A DNA stretch of 33,332 bases, from NCBI GenBank assembly GCA_025929185.1, contig JAICMO010000015.1:1-33332 (forward strand). The letters are read 5' to 3'. Under the pieces are notes generated by a model that was not told the DNA's origin, ran no database searches, and worked only from the letters and a program-made list of their open reading frames with translations. This stretch comes from Pseudolabrys sp. Its GTDB lineage: Bacteria > Pseudomonadota > Alphaproteobacteria > Rhizobiales > Xanthobacteraceae. The translations under genes were made by a program, and so were the position numbers. Shown one piece after another: positions 8,856 to 16,132 of this stretch; positions within the stretch are counted from its first letter, which is position 1, and every line of letters starts with the position of its first letter.

Positions 8856-9926
8856 ATGCATTTCTGCGATCTCGCTGCATTTTCGGGAGGCGATAAGGGC
8901 GGGCGCGGAGCGCCGGCATGCCGAACGTCGGCGAAGTTCCGGCGCGTCATTGCCGCATTCATCGTCGGTTTCGTTATTGCCGCCGTGGGCTTGGTTTCGC
9001 CCGGCCGCGCGGACAATTATCCCTCGCGCACCGTAACCGTCATTGTCCCTTACCCGCCGGGGGGCGCGAGCGACGTCGTCGCCCGCATCGTCGCCGACGG
9101 CATGAGCCGCGTCTTGAAGCAGACGATCGTCATAGAAAATGTGGGCGGCGCCGGCGGCACCATCGGCACCGCGCGCGTTGCCGCAGCCGATCCCGACGGC
9201 TACACGCTGCTGGCGGCGAGCATGGGATCGCACGTCGCCGCGCCCGCGCTCACGCCGAAGCTGCGCTATGACTCGACGAAAGATTTCGAGCCGATCGGCC
9301 TGATGTCCAATGCGCCGGTGGCCGTGGTGGCGCGCAAGGATTTCCCCGCCGGCAACCTCGACGAGTTCATTGCCTACCTGAAGGCCCACGGCGACGACGT
9401 GAAACAGGCGCACGGCGGCATCGGCTCGTCGTCGCACATGGCTTGCCTGCTGTTCACCTGGGAGCTCGGCCTCAAGCCGCGGCTCGTCCCTTATCGCGGC
9501 ACCGGACCGGCCTTGAACGATGTCATCGGCGATCACGTCGATTTCTTCTGCGAGCAGGTCGTCAGCGTTGCGCCGTCCGTGAAAAGCAAGCTGATCAAGG
9601 CCTATGTTGTCTCGGGCGACGTGCGCTCCGCCACGCTGCCGGATGTGCCTAGCGCGAAGGAGAAGGGCATCCCCAAATTCAATCTCAGCATTTGGAGCGC
9701 GATGTTTGCTCCCAAAGGCACGCCGAAGGAGATTGCCGCCAAGCTCAGCGCGGCGCTCGACAAAACGCTGGACGATCCGCTCGTGGCCAAGCGGCTCTCC
9801 GATCTCGGCGCGACCGTTCCTGCAAAAACGGAGCGCGGGCCGGCCCACCTCGAACAGGTCCTCAAGGCCGATATCGCCCGCTGGCACCCGATTCTCAAGC
9901 AAGCGATGGCGCAAGCGCAGAAGTAA
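8856..9926 (+). CDS. Tripartite tricarboxylate transporter receptor (Bug/TctC family)
   Basis: This is a periplasmic solute-binding protein that would hand an organic acid to a TctA/TctB membrane partner. After about 27 residues comes a hydrophobic segment (about 30-50) and a cleavage region ending GRA before DNYPSR. The mature part shows the Bug signature: YPSRTVTVIVPYPPGG, ASDVVARIVADGM, NVGGAGGTIGTA, PDGYTLL, and later VPYRGTGPALNDVIGDHVDFF. The length (356) is slightly above family average because of the long N-terminus, so the true start might be downstream, but no better in-frame start codon was seen. No tctA or tctB gene is in the window, so the receptor is an orphan here, as is common in this family. 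The ligand is unknown; the flanking genes suggest an aromatic or cyclic carboxylate. Confidence 0.92.
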   Translation: MHFCDLAAFSGGDKGGRGAPACRTSAKFRRVIAAFIVGFVIAAVGLVSPGRADNYPSRTVTVIVPYPPGGASDVVARIVADGMSRVLKQTIVIENVGGAGGTIGTARVAAADPDGYTLLAASMGSHVAAPALTPKLRYDSTKDFEPIGLMSNAPVAVVARKDFPAGNLDEFIAYLKAHGDDVKQAHGGIGSSSHMACLLFTWELGLKPRLVPYRGTGPALNDVIGDHVDFFCEQVVSVAPSVKSKLIKAYVVSGDVRSATLPDVPSAKEKGIPKFNLSIWSAMFAPKGTPKEIAAKLSAALDKTLDDPLVAKRLSDLGATVPAKTERGPAHLEQVLKADIARWHPILKQAMAQAQK

Positions 9927-9979
9927 TCTCGCGTACGCTCCTGAATTCACTCGCGTTTAAGCCGCTCTGCGTGCGCGAA

Positions 9980-10004
9980 GGAACGCCGTGACCGTCGGCG
10001 CGTT
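9980..10004 (+). promoter_or_regulatory. EcfG (general stress) promoter before small gene
   Basis: GGAAC (9980-9984), a 16-nt spacer and CGTT (10001-10004) match the EcfG consensus GGAAC-N16/17-CGTT of alphaproteobacteria exactly. Transcription would start near 10011, about 27 nt before the ATG at 10038, leaving room for its ribosome site. Sigma factor use is inferred from the consensus. Confidence 0.75.
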
Positions 10005-10037
10005 CTCTTTCAAATGCGCAACGCAGGAGTAAGGACG

Positions 10038-10214
10038 ATGGAGAATCGTTCCCACAGGCGCGTCAAGGACAAATCGGACAAGCAGCGCGAGCAGCGCAAG
10101 GAAGAGGGCGACGAGGTCGACGTGTCTTCCGACGACAGCTTTCCGGCGAGCGATCCGCCGAGTTACACCCCGATACAGGGCTCGAAGAAAAACGATCTCG
10201 ATCACAAGCGCTAG
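10038..10214 (+). CDS. Small SFPASDPP-motif protein, stress-type
   Basis: This is a 58-residue, highly charged, probably disordered protein. The N-terminal half is rich in K, R, E and Q; then comes an acidic stretch and the motif DSFPASDPPSYTP, followed by a basic tail. The SFPASDPP motif recurs in many short rhizobial proteins of unknown function. The ATG at 10038 is chosen over the ATG at 10014 because AGGAG lies about 10 bp before it and the EcfG promoter start site would fall just upstream. A perfect GGAAC-N16-CGTT promoter precedes it, so expression under general stress is likely. No enzyme function can be proposed. A family A repeat follows 36 bp after the stop. Confidence 0.75.
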   Translation: MENRSHRRVKDKSDKQREQRKEEGDEVDVSSDDSFPASDPPSYTPIQGSKKNDLDHKR

Positions 10215-10250
10215 CTCGCCATCTTGGTAGTCCGATCCGAAATGTACGCT

Positions 10251-10335
10251 GTCATGCCCGGCCTTGTGCCGGGCATCCCGATCAGGGACGCACTGCCTTT
10301 CTAAGCGGGATGGCCGGGACAAGCCCGGCCATGAC
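10251..10335. repeat. Palindromic intergenic repeat, family A, copy A2
   Basis: It runs from GTCATG to CATGAC. Hairpin 1 is CCCGG-N7-CCGGG, the inner arms are ATCCCG/CGGGAT, and hairpin 2 is GGCCGGG-acaag-CCCGGCC. It lies between convergent genes (10038-10214 and 10381-11388) and may serve as a bidirectional terminator or mRNA end. It is the clearest copy of the family. Confidence 0.85.
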
Positions 10336-10380
10336 AATAATTGCGCGTCTGCAACAACTTCAAATCTGGCTGTAATCAGT

Positions 10381-11388
10381 CTAGCCGAATGACATCTTCA
10401 ATAGCTTTTCGGCGTTTCCGCACAGAAGCTTGCGCCGGTCTGCCGGCGCGAGCTCGAGTTTGTTGATTTCCGCCAGCGTCGGCGCGATGGGCCCAAGCGG
10501 CGCGTCGGTCGCGAACACGACGCGATCGGCGCCGAAAAATTCCAGCCCGCAGCGCAGCGCATGCGCGCCGCCGCCGAACATCGCGGTGTCGGCATAGTAT
10601 TCGCGCAGATAATCCATGTGCGGCCGCTTCAGCGAGGGCAAAATCTTCGAGTAATCCTCGTCCGACGTGCGCGCGCCGAGCACCTTCAAACCCGGCCCGA
10701 CGCGCCCGTCGTAAAACGGAATCATGCCGCCAAGATGATGCGTGATGATCCGCAGGTTCGGATGGCGGTCGAACAGGCCGCAGAACGCCATGCGGATCAT
10801 CGCCACCGACGTGTCGTACGGCCAGCCGAGACACCACCACATCTCGAAACGCGATTTCTTCTCGGCCGCATAGTCCGGCATCGCCGCCGTGCGCGACGGG
10901 TGCAGCCAGATCGGCCGATCGAGTTCCGCCATCGCCGCGAACAGCGGCTCGAACGCGGGATCGTCCAACGGCTTGCCGGCCACGTCTGTATAGATGAGCA
11001 CGCCTGCGGCGCCGAGGTCGTTCACCGCCCGGCGCGCTTCCGCGACCGAGCCTTCGAGATCGGTCATGCACAGCGCAGCGGCGAAAGCGGGAAATCGCTT
11101 CGGATGCTTGCGGCACAGGTCCGCCATCTCGTCGTTGGCGATGCGCGCCAGTCGAAGCCCGGCGTCAGGCTTCGCGATGTCCTCGATCGGCGGATTGGGC
11201 AGCGAAACGATCTGCCGATAGTCGCCGAAGGTATCCATCTCCTTGAAGCGCGCATCGAGATCGAACAGCTTGGTGACGCTGCGCAGGCGCGGGCCGATGT
11301 TCTGGAGTTTCGGCGCGGCCTTCGTCATCTCCTGAAAGAACCGTTCCGGATAAATGTGTGTGTAGATGTCGATGATCGTGTCGGCCAT
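10381..11388 (-). CDS. Amidohydrolase-2 family (ACMSD-like) protein with YxH metal motif
   Basis: This TIM-barrel amidohydrolase-2 family protein belongs to a group of metal-dependent decarboxylases and hydrolases acting on carboxylated rings. At 335 residues it is normal for the family. Visible metal/active-site positions are H11 in IDIYTHIYP, H163 in WLHP, H217-H218 in ITHHLGG and D295 in FATDAPLG. The first histidine of the usual HxH motif is replaced by Y9, so metal binding may be altered. The frame stays open upstream to 11859, but that part translates the repeat and the neighbouring gene. The ATG at 11388 has AGGTG 9 bp upstream and begins the family sequence. It is the last gene of the left-pointing set, separated from the dehydrogenase gene by repeat A3. 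A ring-acid decarboxylase or lactone hydrolase role is inference. Confidence 0.9.
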   Translation of the reverse strand: MADTIIDIYTHIYPERFFQEMTKAAPKLQNIGPRLRSVTKLFDLDARFKEMDTFGDYRQIVSLPNPPIEDIAKPDAGLRLARIANDEMADLCRKHPKRFPAFAAALCMTDLEGSVAEARRAVNDLGAAGVLIYTDVAGKPLDDPAFEPLFAAMAELDRPIWLHPSRTAAMPDYAAEKKSRFEMWWCLGWPYDTSVAMIRMAFCGLFDRHPNLRIITHHLGGMIPFYDGRVGPGLKVLGARTSDEDYSKILPSLKRPHMDYLREYYADTAMFGGGAHALRCGLEFFGADRVVFATDAPLGPIAPTLAEINKLELAPADRRKLLCGNAEKLLKMSFG

Positions 11389-11437
11389 GGGTGGAATCAC
11401 CTTTAAAGCAATTTCCAGTTTGGGTCGGCTGTACTTG

Positions 11438-11521
11438 GTCATTGCCGGGCTTGACCCGGCATCCATCATCCGGAAGAAAACTCTTTCTTCGATGGATGCA
11501 CGGCACAAGGCCGGGCATGAC
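11438..11521. repeat. Palindromic intergenic repeat, family A, copy A3
   Basis: It runs from GTCATTGCCGGG to CCGGGCATGAC, with hairpin 1 GCCGGG-cttga-CCCGGC and inner arms CATCCATC/GATGGATG. It ends 1 bp from the stop codon of the 3-hydroxyacyl-CoA dehydrogenase and fills the gap to the next gene of the set. Confidence 0.8.
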
Positions 11522-11522
11522 G

Positions 11523-12440
11523 CTAATCCCTTGTGCGTGCCGTCTTCAAATGATCGAGTAATTTGGCCCGCAGCGCCGCCTGTTCCTCCGCGCTCCACTT
11601 CTGAAACCCTTCGCCGGTTTTGAAACCGAGCTTGCCTTCCTTCACCAGCTTTTCGAGATAAGGCGAGGCTTTCGGCCGGCTGTCGAGATGCGGAAACAGG
11701 ATGTTGTGAATCGCAAACGCGAGATCGGTGCCGACGAGATCGGCGTTTTCCAGCGGCCCGAGCACGGCGGAGCGCCGCCCGAACGATGCCTTCACCACGT
11801 CGTCGACCGTTTTGGCGTCGCAAATGCCTTGCTCGACCAGGTTGACTGCCTCGCGCCAAAGCGCGTGCTGCAAGCGGTTGCCGATAAAGCCGGGCACATC
11901 CTTCTTCACATGCGCCGGCTTCTTGCCGATGTCACGATGCAAGGCCATCGTCCATTCGACGGCCTGCGGTGAGGTCCATTCGGTCTGGATCACCTCCACC
12001 AGCGGAATCATGTAGGGCGGATTCCACCAGTGCGTGCCGAGCGCGCGCTCGCGGCGCTTCAAGCCGCGCATGATGTCGGTGATCGGAATGACCGACGTAT
12101 TGCTGGCCAGAATCGTGTCGGGCCGCACGTGCTTTTCGATTTCGCCGAATATCGTTTGCTTGAGCGGCAAATCCTCCAGCACCGCTTCGACCACGTAATC
12201 GGCGTCCTGCACGGCATCGGCCAAACTCGCGACCGGCCTCACGCGCTCCACCGCGCGCTCGTCATCGCCGAGATATTTCAGGTTGGCGAGGATGCGTGCC
12301 TTGGCGTTGTCGAGGCTCGCCTTCGACTGATCGGTGATCGTGACGTCGTGTCCGCCGAGCGCGAAATTCTGCGCGATGCCATGGCCCATCAGCCCGGCGC
12401 CCACAACGGCGATTTTGTACTTGGGTGTCGGCATCATCAC
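11523..12440 (-). CDS. 3-hydroxyacyl-CoA dehydrogenase family protein
   Basis: This NAD-dependent dehydrogenase is of the HCDH family, which oxidises a 3-hydroxyacyl-CoA (or a related hydroxy acid) to the 3-keto form. The Rossmann motif G14-A-G16-L-M-G19 opens the NAD domain. The active-site set is visible: SNTS (113-116), H137 in THWWNPP and E149 in PLVEV, with the usual 12-residue H-to-E distance. The C-terminal helical domain includes GFIGNRLQHALWREA and a late LGFKTGEGF. It is 305 residues, a normal single-enzyme length with no hydratase fusion. Three ATG codons in a row (12440, 12437, 12434) leave the exact start open. It stands between the SDR and amidohydrolase genes, with repeats on both sides. 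THWW instead of the common HFF suggests a substrate class apart from classical fatty acids, but this is inference. Confidence 0.92.
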   Translation of the reverse strand: MMMPTPKYKIAVVGAGLMGHGIAQNFALGGHDVTITDQSKASLDNAKARILANLKYLGDDERAVERVRPVASLADAVQDADYVVEAVLEDLPLKQTIFGEIEKHVRPDTILASNTSVIPITDIMRGLKRRERALGTHWWNPPYMIPLVEVIQTEWTSPQAVEWTMALHRDIGKKPAHVKKDVPGFIGNRLQHALWREAVNLVEQGICDAKTVDDVVKASFGRRSAVLGPLENADLVGTDLAFAIHNILFPHLDSRPKASPYLEKLVKEGKLGFKTGEGFQKWSAEEQAALRAKLLDHLKTARTRD

Positions 12441-12445
12441 ACCCC

Positions 12446-12549
12446 GTCATTCCGGAGCGCGAGCGTAAGCGAGCGAACCCGGAATCCATAATCCCGGCGC
12501 TGCGGAGTATGGATTCCGGGTCCGGCCCTTCGGGCCGTCCCGGAATGAC
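12446..12549. repeat. Palindromic intergenic repeat, family B, copy B1
   Basis: It runs from GTCATTCCGG to CCCGGAATGAC. The inner arms GGAATCCATA/TATGGATTCC are perfect. The right hairpin is CGGCCC-ttc-GGGCCG nested in ATTCCGGG/CCCGGAAT. It lies in the gap between the SDR and 3-hydroxyacyl-CoA dehydrogenase genes, 5 bp upstream of the latter's start, so its transcript would be part of that gene's leader. Confidence 0.85.
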
Positions 12550-12572
12550 AAGTTTGTGGTAAGCGCATCGTC

Positions 12573-13379
12573 TCACCCCGCCGTGTAGCCGCCGTCGGCA
12601 TAGAGAACATGCCCGGTGTAAAAGTCGGACGCCTTCGACGCGAGGAACAGCAGCGGCCCGGCCAAATCCTCCGGCTCGCCCAGCCGTCCTTTCGGCACAC
12701 GCGCGAGAAAGCCCTTGCGCACCGTCTGCGCCCGCTCGGTGTCCTCATACATCCAAGCGGTGAGCGGCGAGCGGAAAACGGTCGGACCGATTGCGTTGAC
12801 GGTGATGCCGGTCTCGCCCCATTCGCAGCCGAGCGCCTTGGTGATGCCGTCGATCGCGGACTTCGACGCGCAGTAGGCGGTGTAGCCCGCGGGGTGGCCG
12901 AGCAGCCCGCGCGCAGAGGAGGTGAGGATCACCTTGCCGCCGCGCCCCTGCCTGAGCATCTGCCGGCCGGCGGCGCGCGCCATCAGCCAGGATTGCGTGA
13001 CGTTGGCGTCCATCACGTCGAGATAGTCGTCGAGCTTCTGATCGGCGATCTTCGAGACCTTGTTGATGCCGGACGCAACCACCAGGATGTCGACGCCGCC
13101 GAATTTATCGACCGCGGCCTTGACGATCTTGTCGCAGTTTTCTTCCGAGCTTGGCCGCAACGCCACGACTTCCGTCTTGCCGCCGCCGAGCTTCTCGGAT
13201 TCGGCGGCAATTTTCTTCAATGCCTCGGCGTTGCTCGCGGCGAGCACCACGTTGGCGCCGGCGCCCGCGAGCGTCTTTGCGGCCAGCGCACCAAAAGCAC
13301 CGGATGCGCCGGCGACGATGGCGCTCTTTCCCTTGATATCGAACAGCGAGAGTGGGTTCTTCAGGAAGTCTTCGGACAT
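12573..13379 (-). CDS. Short-chain dehydrogenase/reductase (SDR)
   Basis: This NAD(P)-dependent classical SDR oxidises or reduces an alcohol/carbonyl of a pathway intermediate. The cofactor motif is GASGAFG (G24-G30). The catalytic residues are N126, S155, Y169 and K173 (YCASK). The usual NNAG is replaced by VASG near 101-104. The C-terminus DFYTGHVLYADGGYTAG is typical of the family. It is 268 residues, slightly longer than the 250 average because of a short N-terminal extension. It is the third gene of the left-pointing set, with family B repeats in both flanking gaps (B2 before, B1 after). The ring or side-chain substrate is unknown. Confidence 0.93.
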   Translation of the reverse strand: MSEDFLKNPLSLFDIKGKSAIVAGASGAFGALAAKTLAGAGANVVLAASNAEALKKIAAESEKLGGGKTEVVALRPSSEENCDKIVKAAVDKFGGVDILVVASGINKVSKIADQKLDDYLDVMDANVTQSWLMARAAGRQMLRQGRGGKVILTSSARGLLGHPAGYTAYCASKSAIDGITKALGCEWGETGITVNAIGPTVFRSPLTAWMYEDTERAQTVRKGFLARVPKGRLGEPEDLAGPLLFLASKASDFYTGHVLYADGGYTAG

Positions 13380-13397
13380 GGGTGAATCCTCAAGGCT

Positions 13398-13501
13398 GTC
13401 GTTCCGGGGCGCGAGCGCAGCTCGCGAACCCGGAATCCATCAGCCCGGTCTGTGATTATGGAGTCCGGGCTCGCGGCCTTTCGGCCGCGCCCCGGAATGA
13501 C
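13398..13501. repeat. Palindromic intergenic repeat, family B, copy B2
   Basis: It runs from GTCGTTCCGGGG to CCCCGGAATGAC. The left hairpin is CGCGAGC-gca-GCTCGCG and the right hairpin CGCGGCC-ttt-CGGCCGCG. It lies between the cupin stop (13528) and the SDR start (13379), 18 bp from the latter. Confidence 0.85.
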
Positions 13502-13527
13502 AAGTTGACGGATGCCGCGTTGGATCG

Positions 13528-13872
13528 TCATTTCGTCGCCGGCGCGACGACCGCGACCACGATCGAGCAGATTTCATTGCCGCGGTTGATGATCTCGCGC
13601 GTCTCGTTCGGCTCAATGACGCAACTGTCGTTGGCCTTCAGCACCGTCTCCTTGCCGTTGACGATGACCGTCAACTCGCCGCGCAGGACGAAATAGATTT
13701 TTTCCGGCGGCGAAGCATCGGGCCCCGCGCCGCCGCCGGGCAGGAAGTGCGAATAGCCGAAGATCAGATTTTTCGCGCCGCCTGCTTCCGCACCGAACAG
13801 GCGCAGCGATGAGTAACCGCGGTGATTGGGCGCCTCGTAGGGCTTGGCGTCCGCGAAACGTTTGACGTGCAT
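13528..13872 (-). CDS. Single-domain cupin protein
   Basis: This 114-residue small beta-barrel cupin may bind a metal and act as an isomerase, hydrolase accessory or sensor in the pathway. The family pattern is seen as GGGAGPDASPPEKIYFVLRGELTV (motif 1 region, about residues 46-70) and VIEPNETREIINRGNE (motif 2 region). Motif 1 lacks the usual HxH histidines, so metal binding is uncertain. The ATG at 13872 has AGGAG 7 bp upstream. A longer frame that begins further upstream overlaps the cyclase gene and is not the real start. It follows the cyclase by 22 bp, so the two are tightly linked. Confidence 0.85.
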   Translation of the reverse strand: MHVKRFADAKPYEAPNHRGYSSLRLFGAEAGGAKNLIFGYSHFLPGGGAGPDASPPEKIYFVLRGELTVIVNGKETVLKANDSCVIEPNETREIINRGNEICSIVVAVVAPATK

Positions 13873-13894
13873 GCGAGTCTCCTGCCTGAATGCG

Positions 13895-14737
13895 CTAGAA
13901 CTTCTTGCCGCGCTCGATGCGGAATTTGCCGGTCGGATCGATAATGGCGACCAGCCGCACGATGCAGCCGTCGCCGCGCTCCCAGTTCCACGGGAAATAG
14001 GCGAAGGTGCAGCGCTTGCCGGTGACCTTGTCGATGTCGCCGCCGACGTTTTCGATCCCCATGATGCCGTTCTTGAACAGGATGCGGTGCACCGGCTCCC
14101 ACTCGGGAAAATCGTCCTTCCAGTCGCGGCCGCCCGACCACTCGCGGTACTCCTCCTCGAGATGCGGATGCAGCGGCCCATTGCGCTGCGGGCCGATGGC
14201 GGTCGCCAGCGGGTGGTCGTTGGCTTGCGTGTCGTGGCCGACGACCTTGACCTTCTTCTCCACGAACCATTCGCCGGCCGAGGGCACGAAACCCGGCGCA
14301 CGGCAGAAATAATCCTCTGAGTCCTCGTAGAATTTGTGCCAGCCTGTGTTGACGATGACCACGTCGCGCGGCCGCACGATCTTGCCGCAAGCTTCTTCGA
14401 GGTCGTCGCCGGTAATCGGCTCCCATTTCTCCTTCGGGATCGACACCACGATGCCGGAACCGAAGAAATGCGGCAGCGGCACCTCGTCGATGAACGGCGT
14501 GCCCTGCACGACGTGCGCGGGCGCGTCGATGTGCGTGGTGTTGTGCATCGAGGTGGTGATGCGCTGCGACAGCACCCCCGACTTCGCCATGTAATGAATG
14601 CGCTCGATCTTGACGTCCTCGAAATAGGGCCAGTTAGGCGACTGATAGCCGAAGCGATGGGACAGATTGTAAAATTCCAGCCCCATGCTGTTCTTCAAAT
14701 TCTCCTCGAACGTCACGCCGCGTATTTTCTTCGCCAC
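13895..14737 (-). CDS. Cyclase/kynurenine-formamidase-like metal hydrolase
   Basis: This 280-residue metal-dependent amide or lactone hydrolase of the cyclase (PF04199) family includes kynurenine formamidase and isatin hydrolase as relatives. The defining HxxTHxDxPxH motif is complete: H65, H69, D71, P73 and H75 (HNTTHIDAPAH). Later parts include DVVIVNTGWHKFY and GHDTQANDHPLA, also typical. The start is GTG at 14737 with GGGAGGAA 6 bp upstream, a strong ribosome site. It is the first gene of the left-pointing set and faces the gamma-resorcylate-decarboxylase-like gene across a 335-bp divergent spacer. It probably opens a ring or cleaves an amide in the same pathway; the substrate is unknown. 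Confidence 0.9.
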   Translation of the reverse strand: MAKKIRGVTFEENLKNSMGLEFYNLSHRFGYQSPNWPYFEDVKIERIHYMAKSGVLSQRITTSMHNTTHIDAPAHVVQGTPFIDEVPLPHFFGSGIVVSIPKEKWEPITGDDLEEACGKIVRPRDVVIVNTGWHKFYEDSEDYFCRAPGFVPSAGEWFVEKKVKVVGHDTQANDHPLATAIGPQRNGPLHPHLEEEYREWSGGRDWKDDFPEWEPVHRILFKNGIMGIENVGGDIDKVTGKRCTFAYFPWNWERGDGCIVRLVAIIDPTGKFRIERGKKF

Positions 14738-15072
14738 GGCATTCCTCCCTCTTTAGGCCACCGCTTGGCGGCGCGTATTCTCATTCACTCCAAATCCGCT
14801 TCGGGTAGCAAGTACGCAATCGGAAGGCCCGCGCGCCGCCTGGGTTGCGCGGCTAACACGGGGAGAGAGCCGGGGTTGAATTTTCGCCGATTGGCGGCGT
14901 GCGGATCGACGGCGTAGATGCCGAATGTTTACTCTTCACGGTCGTTGGCAAGGCGGCTCGCGTGCAGATTTCAATTTGCAATAATGCTACACGTTCGCCC
15001 AATATGCGGTACAGCAAAAACGCGCAGAATTTGCTGGTGCTTGCAGGCGCCGCGCCGGGGGGATGAACGCGC
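14738..15072. other. Divergent promoter region without genes
   Basis: This 335-bp spacer separates the GTG start of the left-pointing set from the ATG of the decarboxylase-like gene. It has no palindromic family repeat, unlike most other spacers here. A relatively AT-rich part near 14966-15000 is the best place for promoters, but no box can be assigned with confidence. Confidence 0.5.
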
Positions 15073-16026
15073 ATGGTGAGCAAGATCGCGCTGGAGGAGC
15101 ATTTCCTCAGTCCGGGCCTCGTCGAGGACTGGCTGCCGACCGTCACCGGCGTCCCGCAGGCGAAAGCCGATCAACTGCTCCAGCAGCTCATGGACTTCGG
15201 CGACCGCCGGCTCGAGGCGATGGACAAGGCCGGCATCGAGCGCGCGATCTTGTCCATCTCGGGCCCCGGCGTGCAGGCCGAGCGTGACACCGCCGCCGCC
15301 ATCCGCAAGGCGCAAGCCGCCAACGATTTTCTCGCTCTCGAAATCCGGGAACGCCCGGACCGCTATTCCGGGCTCGCTCACCTCGCCTTGCAGGATGCAA
15401 ACGCCGCCGCCGATGAGCTGGAGCGCTGCGTCCGCGATCTGAAATTTCATGGCGCGATGATCAACGGCCACACCAACGGCCAATACCTCGACGATCGCGC
15501 GCTCGATCCGTTCTGGGAGCGCGTGGAGGAATTGGGCGCGCTCGTTTATCTGCACCCTGCCGACCCGGTCGTGCCGGCGCCGGTGCTCGACGGCCATCGT
15601 GCGCTGCGACGCGCGACCTGGGAATGGGGCTTCGAAACCGGCTCGCACGCGCTGCGCCTCGTATTCGGCGGCGTGTTCGATCGCTTTCCAAAGGCGAAGC
15701 TCGTGCTCGGCCACATGGGCGAGACGCTGCCCTATCTGCTCTGGCGCTTCGACAGCCGCGCCGAGCTTTACGGCGTCAAGCTCGCCAAGCCGCCGTCGCA
15801 ATACATCAAGGAAAACATCTGGGTGACGATCTCGGGGATGTACTCGGTCGATCCGCTTTATTGCGCGATCACCGCGCTCGGGCCCGAGCGCGTGATGTTC
15901 GCGGCGGATTATCCGTTCGAGTCTTCCGAGGAAGCCGCGGCGTTCATGGATTCGACCCCGCTCGACGAAGAGCTGCGCGCGGACATTGCGCGCAATAATG
16001 CGGAGAAGCTGTTGGGGCTCACGTAA
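15073..16026 (+). CDS. Gamma-resorcylate-decarboxylase-like amidohydrolase
   Basis: This 317-residue amidohydrolase-2 protein is most like 2,6-dihydroxybenzoate (gamma-resorcylate) decarboxylase, a metal-dependent, non-oxidative ring decarboxylase. The opening KIALEEHF carries E8 and H10, the first metal ligands of that enzyme. H161 (YLHP) and D279 (AADYPFE) are the others, and GHMGE(TLPY) lies between. These positions match the known enzyme's E8, H10, H164 and D287 arrangement. The length is close to the 327 of the known enzyme. The ATG has GGGGGGAT just upstream. It diverges from the cyclase-led set and is convergent with the D-2-hydroxyacid dehydrogenase. The true substrate may be another hydroxylated benzoate or a related acid; the assignment is by motif recall. 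Confidence 0.88.
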   Translation: MVSKIALEEHFLSPGLVEDWLPTVTGVPQAKADQLLQQLMDFGDRRLEAMDKAGIERAILSISGPGVQAERDTAAAIRKAQAANDFLALEIRERPDRYSGLAHLALQDANAAADELERCVRDLKFHGAMINGHTNGQYLDDRALDPFWERVEELGALVYLHPADPVVPAPVLDGHRALRRATWEWGFETGSHALRLVFGGVFDRFPKAKLVLGHMGETLPYLLWRFDSRAELYGVKLAKPPSQYIKENIWVTISGMYSVDPLYCAITALGPERVMFAADYPFESSEEAAAFMDSTPLDEELRADIARNNAEKLLGLT

Positions 16027-16037
16027 ACCTCCATGCT

Positions 16038-16127
16038 GTCATGCGCGGGCTTGACCCGCGCATCCCGCTTAGTTTGGCAAAGCTTTTGCCAATGAATCGG
16101 GATGGTCGGGACAAGCCCGGCCATGAC
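16038..16127. repeat. Palindromic intergenic repeat, family A, copy A4
   Basis: It runs from GTCATGCGCGGG to GGCCATGAC. Hairpin 1 is GCGCGGGcttgaCCCGCGC, the inner arms are ATCCCG/CGGGAT, and hairpin 2 is CGGGacaagCCCG. The central loop carries TTGGCAAAGCTTTTGCCAA, itself a palindrome. It exactly fills the gap between two convergent genes and probably ends both transcripts. Confidence 0.85.
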
Positions 16128-16132
16128 GGCGA

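Noticed and set aside
10561-11406. 281-codon plus-strand frame opposite the amidohydrolase
   Set aside because: It is R/H/A-rich with no domain and is opposite a well-supported gene.
11389-11859. N-terminal extension of the amidohydrolase by 157 codons
   Set aside because: The extension overlaps the 3-hydroxyacyl-CoA dehydrogenase gene and translates repeat A3. The ATG at 11388 with a ribosome site begins the family sequence.
13873-14301. Upstream extension of the cupin frame
   Set aside because: It overlaps the cyclase gene and has an R/S/A-rich translation without similarity to cupins.
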